A stretch of 40,903 nucleotides of DNA from Lachnospiraceae bacterium (GTDB lineage: Bacteria > Bacillota > Clostridia > Lachnospirales > Lachnospiraceae), in the NCBI GenBank assembly GCA_017548765.1, contig JAFYZH010000071.1:1-40903 (forward strand). The letters run 5' to 3'. Every line of letters begins with the position of its first letter. Positions within the stretch are counted from its first letter, which is position 1. Below are positions 25,706 to 34,253 of this stretch, in pieces. The position numbers were made by a program, and so were the translations under genes. A model generated the notes under the pieces. It did no database searches. It was not told where the DNA came from and worked only from the letters and a program-made list of their open reading frames with translations.

Positions 25706-26063
25706 TAAATGGGGGCTGGCACACAAGCGCAGTCCCCAGCAGCGTCGGGTTAGAAATCGTGCAATTAATTAAGCTGCGATCGAAAGGCGGGCATTGATCG
25801 AGCTGTAGATGATCACCGCGAAAGAGAAGTCGGATAAGGGGCATAAAATCGGACCACAAGTCCGATTTTTGCGCTAGCAGAGTGCATTTTCATCAAGAAA
25901 ATGGACTCTGTCGAAGCGGGACCCCTTAAATCCGACTTCGAGAAAGCGGACTGATCATCACAGCGCAGTGAACCTGACCGCCGTCGATCGCACTTAATAA
26001 AACAGGCGCCGATTTCTAAACCGGCGCCTTACCGGGACTGTCTTGGTGCGCCAGCCCCTTTTA
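25706..26063. repeat. ~358-base giant imperfect palindrome with a three-way-junction centre (MITE-like or structured RNA)
   Basis: The two halves are complementary almost end to end. Matching blocks, left with right: 25712-25720/26050-26058, 25730-25736/26034-26040, 25746-25748/26021-26023, 25750-25759/26010-26019 (10 bp), 25768-25773/25993-25998, 25777-25782/25985-25990, 25786-25790/25978-25982, 25792-25796/25966-25970, 25803-25806/25960-25963, 25808-25815/25952-25959, 25816-25819/25946-25949, 25826-25835/25930-25939 (10 bp) and 25836-25841/25922-25927. The centre carries two further hairpins, 25845-25854/25860-25869 and 25878-25891/25897-25910. TA dinucleotides lie at both ends (25706-25707, 26062-26063). 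No gene inside is convincing. It could be a miniature inverted-repeat element, a large non-coding RNA or both. Confidence 0.85.
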
Positions 26064-26087
26064 GAACTTCATGTCGAGAAGCATTGA

Positions 26088-27305
26088 TCAGCCCATCTTC
26101 TTGATGCGGTCCAGTGCCTCAACGGTATTTTCGTAGCTGCCGAACGCGGTCAGTCGGAAGTATCCTTCACCGCTCGGTCCGAAACCGGAACCCGGTGTGC
26201 CGACCACCTGCGCGTTCGCAAGCAGATAATCAAAGAAATCCCAGCTCGTCATGCCCTTCGGAGTACGCAGCCAGATGTACGGTGCATTGACCCCGCCGAA
26301 AACCTCGTAACCGGCCGACGTAAGACTCTCACGAATGACCTTCGCGTTGTTCATATAGTACTCGATCTGTGCGCGTGTCTGAGCACGGCCGGCCTCGCTG
26401 TAAACCGCCTCACCGGCTCTCTGGATGATATACGGAGCGCCGTTGAACTTGGTTCCGCAACGTCTCGCCCAAAGGCTGTTTAAGGAAACGCCGCCGGCGG
26501 TCAGCTCCTTCGGGATCACGGTGAAACCGAGACGTGTGCCGGTGAAACCTGCGTTCTTCGAAAAACTGCGGATCTCGATCGCGCACTTCTTCGCGCCCTC
26601 GCACTCGTAGATCGAGTGGGGAATGTTATCTTCATGAATGTATGCTTCGTAAGCCGCGTCGAAAACGATGATCGACTGATGTGCCAGTGCGTAATCCACC
26701 CACTTCTGCAACTGCTCCTTCGTAGCTGCTGCGCCGGTCGGGTTGTTCGGGTAGCACAGGTAGATCACGTCCGCTGCCTCCTCGGGCAATGCGGGCACGA
26801 AGTTATTTTCCGCTACACAAGGCATGTAGGTCACGTTGCTCCAACGCTCGCTCTCCTTGATGTAGTCTCCGCAGCGTCCGGACATGGCGTTGGTGTCCAC
26901 ATATACCGGATATACGGGGTCGCAGACTGCGATGCGGTTGTCCTCGGAGAAGATATCGCCGATGTTTCCGCAGTCACTCTTTGCTCCGTCGCTGATGAAG
27001 ATCTCGTCCAGCGCGATCTCCACGCCGCGTGCCTTATAATCCTTATTCGCGATCTCGCTGCGCAGGAACTCGTAGCCGAGGTCCGGAGCGTAGCCGCGGA
27101 AGGTAGCCGCCTGGCCCATCTCATCAACCGCCGCATGCATCGCCTGGATGACTGCGGGTGCCAGAGGCTGGGTGACGTCACCGATACCGAGGCTGATCAC
27201 GTTCTTATCGGGATGCGCTGCCTTATACTCACGCGCCTTGCGGCCTACGGTAGAAAACAGGTAGCTGCCCGGAAGTTTCAGGTAATTCTCATTTATCTTA
27301 AACAT
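26088..27305 (-). CDS. dapL: LL-diaminopimelate aminotransferase DapL
   Basis: A 405-residue PLP aminotransferase that makes LL-diaminopimelate directly from tetrahydrodipicolinate, the short lysine/peptidoglycan route. It starts [23 protein letters not shown] cut here as [17 protein letters not shown], then [12 protein letters not shown], the substrate-binding [13 protein letters not shown] and FDAAYEAYI, and the PLP lysine in [16 protein letters not shown]. Length is normal. GGAGG precedes the ATG by seven bases. It has its own promoter and sits alone between a terminator and the palindromic element, whose right arm begins 24 bases after its stop. Confidence 0.96.
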   Translation of the reverse strand: MFKINENYLKLPGSYLFSTVGRKAREYKAAHPDKNVISLGIGDVTQPLAPAVIQAMHAAVDEMGQAATFRGYAPDLGYEFLRSEIANKDYKARGVEIALDEIFISDGAKSDCGNIGDIFSEDNRIAVCDPVYPVYVDTNAMSGRCGDYIKESERWSNVTYMPCVAENNFVPALPEEAADVIYLCYPNNPTGAAATKEQLQKWVDYALAHQSIIVFDAAYEAYIHEDNIPHSIYECEGAKKCAIEIRSFSKNAGFTGTRLGFTVIPKELTAGGVSLNSLWARRCGTKFNGAPYIIQRAGEAVYSEAGRAQTRAQIEYYMNNAKVIRESLTSAGYEVFGGVNAPYIWLRTPKGMTSWDFFDYLLANAQVVGTPGSGFGPSGEGYFRLTAFGSYENTVEALDRIKKMG

Positions 27306-27337
27306 AGTAGTACCTCCGTATTAAAAAATACGCATCC

Positions 27338-27366
27338 ATTCTACTATAAGTCCGCGGAAAATGCAA
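27338..27366 (-). promoter_or_regulatory. Sigma-A promoter of dapL
   Basis: Minus-strand TTGCAT (27361-27366), 17-base spacer, TAGAAT (27338-27343), directly after the upstream terminator. A small GTATT/AATAC hairpin precedes the GGAGG of dapL. Confidence 0.65.
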
Positions 27367-27402
27367 GAAACTCTTTGCGCTTTTTCTTCCGCAAAGAGTT
27401 TC
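27367..27402 (-). terminator. Terminator after the exporter-lipoprotein operon
   Basis: GAAACTCTTTGCG (27367-27379) and CGCAAAGAGTTTC (27390-27402) form a perfect 13-bp stem with a 10-base loop, eight bases past the lipoprotein stop. The tail TTGCATTTTCC is only moderately T-rich and doubles as the dapL -35 region. Confidence 0.75.
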
Positions 27403-27410
27403 CATCGATA

Positions 27411-29177
27411 TTACTTTCCGATCTCCGCCGTGCGGATGATGAACTTCACATCGCCATCCATACCGTCCGCGATACCGGAGAAGTTGTTGTATTCATTTGC
27501 GATCCGGACGAGTTCCTTAACGCGGTCTAGGATCGATGTGATCTCGCCGTTGAACACACCGACGATCTTCTTCACAGCCTGGTCGTCAAACTGGCCGATG
27601 CCGTCCGATAACTGCTTCGCGCCGTTCGTGAGTTTCCGCACGCCGATCGTCAGCAGCGGGATCTGCGCCTGCAGACTGGTCAGACCGTTGTAGAGTTCCG
27701 ATGCTCCCGCAGAGAGCGCATCATTGCCCGCCTTCAGAGCGTTTGCGCCATCCACCAGCGCGCCAACTCCTGCGGCCGCCTGCGAAACGCCCGACGTATA
27801 CGCGCCAATGCCATCATAAAACTGCTTGTATTCGTCCAGGGAAGCCTTCAGGCCCTTCACCTGTGCGGCCGCAGCGTCCTGGCCGGCCTGCGTTAACGTC
27901 GCTGCCACGCCATCCAGCACCGCGCCGTAGTTCTCTACGGTCAATGCGGGAACTGTCGCCCCGCTTGCAACCAGCTGCGAATGTGCCTGCTCCAACAGGG
28001 TCTCAAAGACCTTATGGGCTCCTTCGATAAGTGCAGCGGAATTCGCATCCAGGGTCGTGAGACCATCCTTCAGGGTGGTCGCGCCGGCAGCCACCTGACC
28101 CGCTCCTGCTGCCGCAGAAGCCGAGCCATCTCTCAAAGCCGAAGCGCCCTCCACGATTTTGTTGACACCATCACCCAGAGGACCTGCGCCCTCCAAAAGG
28201 GTGTTCAAGCCTTCGTAAAGTGCCTTAGAACCGTCTTCCAGTTTCGTCATCGCATCGGTCACCTGGCTGATCAGGCCCTCAACATCGCCGAGAGAGATCA
28301 GTTTATCGATATCCAAAGCACGAAATACTGCATTCGTTGCGATCGTCACCGTCATCTCCATTGAGAAATTCTTAACGTCCGCTGTGATCTCCACATATTC
28401 CGGGATCGGAAGCTTCTCGCTGTCGATACCCAGATCGCCAGCCAGGCCCGGGAGCGCCAGGCCTACGACCGCCATACGTGAGCCATCATTGACCATGCGT
28501 CCGTTCGTCACCGACACGTTGGAGAAGGTCTTACTATCCAGAATAGCGCCCGTGATCATCAGAAAAGGCACGTGAATCTTCGTTTCTTCACCCTCGATCG
28601 TGACCGTCTCTTCCTTCCGGTTTTCGTAGTCAAAACGGATCGTGACCTTACCGCTCTTTCCTGCCAGGGCCTCCGGTGCGATCTCCTCACCGTCGAGTTT
28701 ATATGTCACATGTACCGCAAACGGAAGCTCAGCGTCCGTATCGCCGCGGTAGTACACATCTCCCATGGATGCGTTCCATACCTTATCCGAGCCGTTCTCG
28801 GTGAGGGCGGGATTACCCTTCAAGGCTTCGATGTTCGTAAGTCTTGATACATCGGCAAATGCATTATCGCCCGCGGAACCGGATAACCAGTCGCTTACGA
28901 TCACCTGCTTAGCGGTGCCGTCCGCACCCGCCAAGACATAGACAGTCTCTTTTTTGGAAGGAGTATCCGCTGTAGCGATGTCCCCCTCGCCGATGGTCAG
29001 GACGGGGGTAGCGTCCGGAGCCTCCGCTCCGACTTTCTCCTCCGCCACCGTCGTCTCCGTCTCCGCCTTCACGTTTGTATTGACCGAGCCGCAACCGCAC
29101 AAGTTCGCCATCATGGCTGCGCTCAGTGCGATCGCCGCTCCTCTTTTACTTATTTTTCTATAAATTCCGGTTCTCAT
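27411..29177 (-). CDS. Coiled-coil lipoprotein partner of the MMPL exporter (YhgE/Pip-like repeats)
   Basis: A 588-residue exported protein. Residues 10-29 form a signal peptide ending LCGC, a likely lipobox with C29 (or C27) as the lipidated cysteine. An acidic linker and a beta-rich middle region (about 70-270) follow. Residues 280-560 are long helices full of small-residue repeats such as GAxxLxxG (LNTLLEGAGPLGDGVNKI, GASALRDGSASAAAGAG, VGALVDGANALKAG), as in YhgE/Pip and ESX-type accessory proteins. There is no C-terminal membrane helix. It overlaps the exporter gene by ATGA. It probably bridges the exporter to the envelope outside the cell; the cargo is unknown. Confidence 0.8.
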   Translation of the reverse strand: MRTGIYRKISKRGAAIALSAAMMANLCGCGSVNTNVKAETETTVAEEKVGAEAPDATPVLTIGEGDIATADTPSKKETVYVLAGADGTAKQVIVSDWLSGSAGDNAFADVSRLTNIEALKGNPALTENGSDKVWNASMGDVYYRGDTDAELPFAVHVTYKLDGEEIAPEALAGKSGKVTIRFDYENRKEETVTIEGEETKIHVPFLMITGAILDSKTFSNVSVTNGRMVNDGSRMAVVGLALPGLAGDLGIDSEKLPIPEYVEITADVKNFSMEMTVTIATNAVFRALDIDKLISLGDVEGLISQVTDAMTKLEDGSKALYEGLNTLLEGAGPLGDGVNKIVEGASALRDGSASAAAGAGQVAAGATTLKDGLTTLDANSAALIEGAHKVFETLLEQAHSQLVASGATVPALTVENYGAVLDGVAATLTQAGQDAAAAQVKGLKASLDEYKQFYDGIGAYTSGVSQAAAGVGALVDGANALKAGNDALSAGASELYNGLTSLQAQIPLLTIGVRKLTNGAKQLSDGIGQFDDQAVKKIVGVFNGEITSILDRVKELVRIANEYNNFSGIADGMDGDVKFIIRTAEIGK

Positions 29178-31279
29178 TCTGAACTCCTTTCACTCATTTC
29201 CCCTTTATTCTCCGTGATGTGCCGCATGCCCACCGTCGTTTTGCAGATCAGTTTATCGCAAAGCAACAGCAATGCGGGAAGGATGGCGATGACCATCACC
29301 ATACTGATCACGGCGCCGCGCGCCAGCAGTTTACACAACGAACTGATGATATCGATATCCGAGAACATCGCAACTCCGAAGGTCGCTGCAAACAGTCCCA
29401 CACCTGAAGTCAGGATGGACGGGATCGATGTCGCCAGCGAGGTCTGTACGGAAGCCTTTCTTCCGACGCCGCCGATCCTCTCTTTCTTGTATCGCGTGGT
29501 CATCAGGATCGCGTAGTCGACCGTCGCTCCGAGCTGGATCGTACTGATGCAGATCGGTGCGATAAATGGCAGCTGCTGTCCCAGGAAATGCGGCAGACCC
29601 AGGTTGATAAAGATGGCGACCTCGATGACCGCGATCAGGATAAAAGGTAAGGTGATGCTATTTTCCACGAGGGCAATGATCACAAAGATCGCTGCAACGG
29701 ACACGATGTTTACGACACGGAAATCCCGGTCCGTCGTCTCGATCATGTCCTTCATGCACGGCGCCTCGCCGATCAGCATGCCGCTCTCATCGTATTTTTT
29801 CAGGATCTCATTTAATTGGCCGACCTGTGCATTGACCTCGTCGGTCGCGCAGGCATATGCCGAACTAATCAGGAGGAGTTCCCATTTGTCACTCTTTAAG
29901 ATCGAGGTGACCGATTTCGGAAGCACCTCCTCGGGAACGCGTGAACCGAGGACGGACTCCAGTGACAAAACGAAACGGACTCCATCGACCGCCTCCATCT
30001 CCGCACTCATTTCCCGAACGGCCTTCGGGGAGAGCGACGCATCCAGAAGCACCATGTGCGTGGATGCGATATCGAACTCTTCCTCGAGTTTCGTGTTCGC
30101 GATCACGCTCTCTAAGTCTTTCGGAAGTTCTCCGAGCAGATCGTAATAAACTTCATCCGAAGTCTTCATATATCCGTAGAATGCTGGACCGGTGATCAAT
30201 GCGAACACGATCAGGAACACCGGGAATATCCGCACGAGGAAGCCCGCCGTTTTATTCATCTTCGGCAGCAGCGGCTTGTGCTTCGTCTTCTGCAGCGCCT
30301 TATCCAGGACCAGAATGAGCGACGGCAGGACCGTCACACAGCCGATCACGCCGAGAAGAACACCCTTTGCCATCACGATACCCAAGTCGCGGCCCATCGT
30401 AAAACTCATAAAGCAGAGGGCGATAAAGCCGGCGATCGTAGTGATCGAGCTTCCGAGAACGCTGGTAAATGTCTCACGGATCGCACACGCCATCGCCTCA
30501 TCGCGCTCCATGTTCTTCTCCAGCTGTTCATTGTAACTGTTCCACAAAAAGATCGAATAGTCCATGGTAACAGCCAGCTGCAAGACCGCGGACAATGCCT
30601 TCGTGATGTATGAGATCTCTCCGAAGAAATAGTTCGTTCCGAGGTTCAGCACGATCATCATCGCGATCGACGCCAGGAAAACGAGCGGAGCCAGGAAACT
30701 ATCGAGAAGCAAAAGCATCGCAGCCAATGCAAGCACTACGGCGATCGCGACATAGATCGGTTCCTCCCGCTCACACAGGTCCTTCAAATCCGTGACCATC
30801 GCCGACATACCGGTGACGAAGCATTGCTTTCCTGCCACATAGCGGACATCGCGGATCGCGTCCATGGTGACATCGGCCGATGTCGAAGAATCGAAAAATA
30901 CCGCCATCATCGTGGAATGCTCGGTATTGAATGCCCTGTATAATCTCTCGGGCAATATCTCCATCGGAATGGAAAGATCGACGATGCTGTCATACCATAC
31001 AACACTCTCAACATGATCGATCGTCTCGATCTGTTTTTTCACCGTCGCAACATCTTTCACGGGCATGTTTTCAAAGATCAAAAAAGAAAACGCTCCCTTA
31101 CCGAACTCCTCCATCAGTTCGTCCTGCCCGATAACGGTCTCCATGTCTTTCGGCAGATATGTGAGCAAGTCGTAATTGACACGTGTGAAAACAAAGCCGA
31201 AGACGGAAGGAACCATAAGCAGAAGCGTCACCAACAGGATCAGGATCCGATGTTTGACAACTGCATGTGCTAACTTCAT
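29174..31279 (-). CDS. MMPL/RND-family exporter
   Basis: A 701-residue membrane transporter with the duplicated RND plan: TM1, an extracytoplasmic domain (about 35-165), five TM helices, then the same again. Each half has the proton-relay-type sequence with Asp: TMDYSIFLWNSYNEQLEK and TVDYAILMTTRYKKER. The cytosolic C-terminus is short. MMPL proteins export lipids, peptides or drugs in Gram-positives. The stop overlaps the start of the lipoprotein (ATGA). A TetR-family gene and its terminator lie upstream. The 185-base leader has two GC-rich hairpins (31297-31325 and 31334-31352), and no strong promoter is obvious. Confidence 0.9.
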   Translation of the reverse strand: MKLAHAVVKHRILILLVTLLLMVPSVFGFVFTRVNYDLLTYLPKDMETVIGQDELMEEFGKGAFSFLIFENMPVKDVATVKKQIETIDHVESVVWYDSIVDLSIPMEILPERLYRAFNTEHSTMMAVFFDSSTSADVTMDAIRDVRYVAGKQCFVTGMSAMVTDLKDLCEREEPIYVAIAVVLALAAMLLLLDSFLAPLVFLASIAMMIVLNLGTNYFFGEISYITKALSAVLQLAVTMDYSIFLWNSYNEQLEKNMERDEAMACAIRETFTSVLGSSITTIAGFIALCFMSFTMGRDLGIVMAKGVLLGVIGCVTVLPSLILVLDKALQKTKHKPLLPKMNKTAGFLVRIFPVFLIVFALITGPAFYGYMKTSDEVYYDLLGELPKDLESVIANTKLEEEFDIASTHMVLLDASLSPKAVREMSAEMEAVDGVRFVLSLESVLGSRVPEEVLPKSVTSILKSDKWELLLISSAYACATDEVNAQVGQLNEILKKYDESGMLIGEAPCMKDMIETTDRDFRVVNIVSVAAIFVIIALVENSITLPFILIAVIEVAIFINLGLPHFLGQQLPFIAPICISTIQLGATVDYAILMTTRYKKERIGGVGRKASVQTSLATSIPSILTSGVGLFAATFGVAMFSDIDIISSLCKLLARGAVISMVMVIAILPALLLLCDKLICKTTVGMRHITENKGEMSERSSE

Positions 31280-31402
31280 AAACTAATCATCCTTTCTCCG
31301 GGTCTTTCGGAGTGCCCCTCCCGGACTCCTTGCGGGGATGATACATATCCCCCGACCCCTTGCGTATTTTATCCTGTATCCCGAAATTCGACCACGGGCA
31401 AC
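31280..31402 (-). promoter_or_regulatory. Structured leader of the exporter operon
   Basis: TCCGGG/CCCGGA (31297-31302 with 31320-31325) and GGGGAT/ATCCCC (31334-31352) hairpins precede the exporter. TAAAAT near 31364 could be a -10, but no acceptable -35 partner lies at normal spacing, which is compatible with activator or repressor control. Confidence 0.35.
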
Positions 31403-31433
31403 AAAAAACTCGTGTCCGAAATTCAGACACGAG
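31403..31433 (-). terminator. Intrinsic terminator of the TetR-ending operon
   Basis: Minus-strand CTCGTGTC/GACACGAG 8-bp stem (31409-31416 with 31426-31433), 9-base loop, then TTTTTTG (complement of 31403-31408). It separates tetR from the exporter. The core CCGAAATTC recurs just beyond, at about 31380-31389. Confidence 0.85.
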
Positions 31434-31464
31434 CCTATATTTGTCTAATTATCCTTGCTTCATT

Positions 31465-32052
31465 CTACTCAGGATCATCTTCCTCCTCCGGAGGATTCAA
31501 TGTGCTGCGCCGGATCATCTCCTCCGTCATGCCCAGAAACATCGAACAGAACCTATGGATATCCTTCGTCATATCGGAGTTCATCTGCTCCGACAGCCAT
31601 TCCATGGTAACTCCGAAGCATTCGCAGCGATAGAACCGCTCGATGATCTCCCGATCGACAGGACGGATCGATGTTCCTTCAAAGATCGTCTTTCCGTACT
31701 CGGAAACCACATAATCACAGACCTTCCACAAATGCCTCTCAAAAATATCGCGGTTTACGGAATTATACATGTGCAGGATGGCGCGGCGGTTTTTTGTGCA
31801 GAACTCGACCGCCACACGAAGCGCCATCTCGATGGAATCGATGGTCGGATATTCCGCGATGATCTGCGCCGTCTCCTCCTGAATGATCTCCTCGATGAGC
31901 GCCGGCAGATCCGGATAGTGGTAGTAGAACGAATTGCGGTTGATCCCGCACTCCGCGACCAGCCCTTTCACCGTGATCTGGGACAGCGGCTTTTCGTTAA
32001 GCATCATGATAAACGTACGTTTGATCTCTTTTTTCATCAGGTCAGCACCCAT
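31465..32052 (-). CDS. TetR/AcrR-family transcriptional regulator
   Basis: A 195-residue regulator. The N-terminal HTH is ITVKGLVAECGINRNSFYYHYPDLPALIEEI, and the helical ligand domain that follows ends in an acidic tail (PPEEEDDPE). GGAGA precedes the ATG at 32050-32052. It is the last gene of a five-gene unit and immediately precedes the MMPL exporter, the usual arrangement for local control of an export pump. The ligand is unknown. Confidence 0.85.
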   Translation of the reverse strand: MGADLMKKEIKRTFIMMLNEKPLSQITVKGLVAECGINRNSFYYHYPDLPALIEEIIQEETAQIIAEYPTIDSIEMALRVAVEFCTKNRRAILHMYNSVNRDIFERHLWKVCDYVVSEYGKTIFEGTSIRPVDREIIERFYRCECFGVTMEWLSEQMNSDMTKDIHRFCSMFLGMTEEMIRRSTLNPPEEEDDPE

Positions 32053-32073
32053 AGTGTCTCCTTCGTAATTCGA

Positions 32074-32586
32074 TCAGATCCCCAGTTCCCGGTAGATCTT
32101 CTCTATGCATGGTGACTTATACTCGATGTATTTGTCGATGTCTTCGGGATACAACGCGGCTCCCTCTTCCTTTACCCGGATGTACTCGCGTACCGCTTCG
32201 GGGTGCGAACGCAGATAGTCGCGAAACGCCAGGTGTCTCTTCAGTTCTTTCGACGTTTCCGTGCAGACATACAAATGATGCCTACGCAGATGCTCCTTTC
32301 CGGAGTATTTGAAGGCCTCCCGCCCCGGGATCCCGAGGTCTCCCTCGTGAATATATCCGATCTTCCCCAGTGCAGCCACCACCGCGTCAAAGCGGGAATA
32401 GTCCGGGATCACGATATCGATGTCAATGATCGGCTTCGCTGAGAGTCCCTTCACCGACGTGCTTCCGACGTGCTCGATCCGCAGCGCCAGATCTCCCAGG
32501 ACTTCCTTAAGTTCCTGCTCGATCTGCCGGAAATCCTGCGCCCAGGCCGCATCGTATTTCTCAACGATCACTTGTTTTTTAGCCAT
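32074..32586 (-). CDS. GrpB/UPF0157 family nucleotidyltransferase-like protein
   Basis: A 170-residue protein of the GrpB (UPF0157) family, a nucleotidyltransferase-fold group of unknown substrate. The key motif is EHVGSTSVKGLSAKPIIDIDIVIPDY (about residues 40-65, G-S and D-x-D for metal). HHLYVC and KHLAFRDYLRSHPEAVREYIRVKEE follow. The frame extends upstream to 32757, overlapping the previous gene, but the ATG at 32584-32586 has GGAGGAG and is clearly the start. Confidence 0.9.
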   Translation of the reverse strand: MAKKQVIVEKYDAAWAQDFRQIEQELKEVLGDLALRIEHVGSTSVKGLSAKPIIDIDIVIPDYSRFDAVVAALGKIGYIHEGDLGIPGREAFKYSGKEHLRRHHLYVCTETSKELKRHLAFRDYLRSHPEAVREYIRVKEEGAALYPEDIDKYIEYKSPCIEKIYRELGI

Positions 32587-32612
32587 TTTTCTCTCCTCCG
32601 ACCGAAATGGTC

Positions 32613-33389
32613 TCACACCAGACGGATCCCATTGGCCGCCAGATGCTCCAGCACCGCCTCCGGAATGTGCCCCTCGTGGGTAATGGTCTGGGACTTCCTG
32701 TAAAACTGCTCCAGCGTATAATCCAGTCCGTCCGAAACGCGGCGGAAGGTATAACAAAACCGCTCCGGGTTCATGATGCGGTCCGGAACCATTCGCCGGA
32801 CCAGATCCATCACCATGGGCATCGGGTGCGATTCAAACTTATCAAACTTCCAGGCGCGTGAAAGCACATCGCCGTCATACTCATAATACTCGCAATTGAC
32901 GAGGACACCTTCTTCGGGGATCCCTTTTCCGCGGTATTCTTCCGCTGCGATCAGTCTTCCGGCGTCATCGTACTCGTACCACTCGAAAAACGCAAGCCTG
33001 TGAGAAGTGACCTTCCCCTGGGACGACCGCACGAAATAGCCGATCGTCAGCTGCTTCGATACGTACAGGATCACCATTCCGTCACCGTCGTCGGAACCGG
33101 TCTTCGACCACCGTAACTCGCCGGCAGGATCAAACCGCAGGGTAACGTAATTATTCGGATCCGCATTCTTCGGGATCTTCGCCGAAGGTACCTTCGGATA
33201 GGTATTCTTTTTGTTCGTGAGGCGCGAGATCAGAAACCTATCGTACGGATTCAAAAACCGCCACGCATCATTAAACTTCACATAACGTGTCGTCCCCTCC
33301 GCAACCTCAAAGTCCGGCTCATACGAAGCTACGTGCTGCTTGTAGATGGAGATATATTTCTTCAGTATTTCTTCACGTGAAAAATCCAT
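32613..33389 (-). CDS. Hypothetical protein
   Basis: A 258-residue soluble protein I do not recognise. The ATG at 33387-33389 with AGGAG is preferred to an upstream frame-open codon at 33440 that would overlap the methyltransferase. The N-terminus is helical (SREEILKKYISIYKQHVASYEP). The middle has many aromatics (RFLNPYDRFLISRL, FFEWYEYDDAGRLIAAEEYRGKG, CEYYEYDG), giving WYEYD / YYEYD repeats that recall beta-sheet RHS-like or WG-type repeats. It has no membrane segment or signal peptide. Confidence 0.65.
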   Translation of the reverse strand: MDFSREEILKKYISIYKQHVASYEPDFEVAEGTTRYVKFNDAWRFLNPYDRFLISRLTNKKNTYPKVPSAKIPKNADPNNYVTLRFDPAGELRWSKTGSDDGDGMVILYVSKQLTIGYFVRSSQGKVTSHRLAFFEWYEYDDAGRLIAAEEYRGKGIPEEGVLVNCEYYEYDGDVLSRAWKFDKFESHPMPMVMDLVRRMVPDRIMNPERFCYTFRRVSDGLDYTLEQFYRKSQTITHEGHIPEAVLEHLAANGIRLV

Positions 33390-33436
33390 GTCTTCTCCTA
33401 ATGCATGTCTTGTAGTGTTTTCGGTGTCTCCCGAGA

Positions 33437-34240
33437 TCATTTCTTGGGTTTGCGTGCCAGTTGCAGGTCGAGCGTATCGAAGATCGATATCTTCCCACCG
33501 TGCCGTTTTATGGCCGCCTCGATCGCATCCTGGAACGGCTCCCTTATACTCTCCTCGAGGACAATGTGATCGGAATAGGTACTGAGCAGCGCGCGATATT
33601 CCGCCGCCGTAAGGACGCGAGTCCTATGAAACAGCATGTATTTCGTATCCGTAAAACCGTACTTTTCGGCGATCATTGCCCGATCGGCAGCCTCCTGCTC
33701 CGTGTACTCGCTGATCTTTTTGGGCTCTTTCTTATAAAACGGATAATAGTAATCGGCGTATGCGCGCTGGATCTCATCAAACAGTTCGGGATCGTCCTTC
33801 GCTATAAAGGGGTGATTTGCAAATCTGGCAAATGCGCCGCCAGGCTTCAGTTTCCGGAACACCTTCGTGTATCCGATCTCCTCCGGCACCCAGTGAAACG
33901 CGGACGCCGAATAGATCAGGTCGTAAGTGTCATCCGGAAGATCGACATCCTCGAATTTGCCGGTGATCGCGGAAAACCCGGGATAGTCTTTGAATTTCTC
34001 CCGACACAGCTGCGCCAGTTGATCGCCATACTCCACGGCCGTCACCTTACAGCCAGTTTCCAACACCGGCGGGGTCGCCTGACCTCCGCCGATCCCGACC
34101 TCCACTGCGCTACAGGAAGCATCCAGCGGAGCGTAAGCAAACACCGCTTGATACAACTCCTCCGGATAACCCGGGCGGATCTTTTCGTAGGTCTTTGCAA
34201 CCGTATTGAATGTCCATTCTTGTCCTTTGATTACAGGCAT
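33437..34240 (-). CDS. SAM-dependent methyltransferase (class I)
   Basis: A 267-residue methyltransferase. SAM-binding motif I is AVEVGIGGGQATPPVLETG; motif II/acidic loop KVTAVEYGDQLAQLC; motif IV region DDTYDLIYSASAFHWV; and KLKPGGAF. It matches the type that starts TVAKTYEKIRPGYPEELY, whose members are often annotated as trans-aconitate-like or small-molecule methyltransferases. The substrate is unknown. GGAGG precedes the ATG; it begins 13 bases after the GyrI-like gene. Confidence 0.85.
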   Translation of the reverse strand: MPVIKGQEWTFNTVAKTYEKIRPGYPEELYQAVFAYAPLDASCSAVEVGIGGGQATPPVLETGCKVTAVEYGDQLAQLCREKFKDYPGFSAITGKFEDVDLPDDTYDLIYSASAFHWVPEEIGYTKVFRKLKPGGAFARFANHPFIAKDDPELFDEIQRAYADYYYPFYKKEPKKISEYTEQEAADRAMIAEKYGFTDTKYMLFHRTRVLTAAEYRALLSTYSDHIVLEESIREPFQDAIEAAIKRHGGKISIFDTLDLQLARKPKK

Positions 34241-34253
34241 TTCTCCCTCCTTC

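Noticed and set aside
25647-25859. A 70-residue minus-strand open frame across the left arm of the palindrome
   Set aside because: It has no good ribosome-binding site, no recognisable domain, and its content follows the inverted repeat; chance coding is more likely.
31280-31402. A normal promoter before the exporter
   Set aside because: TAAAAT is present but no -35 at 16-18 bases; TTGCCC lies 24 bases away. I recorded the leader only as a low-confidence regulatory region.
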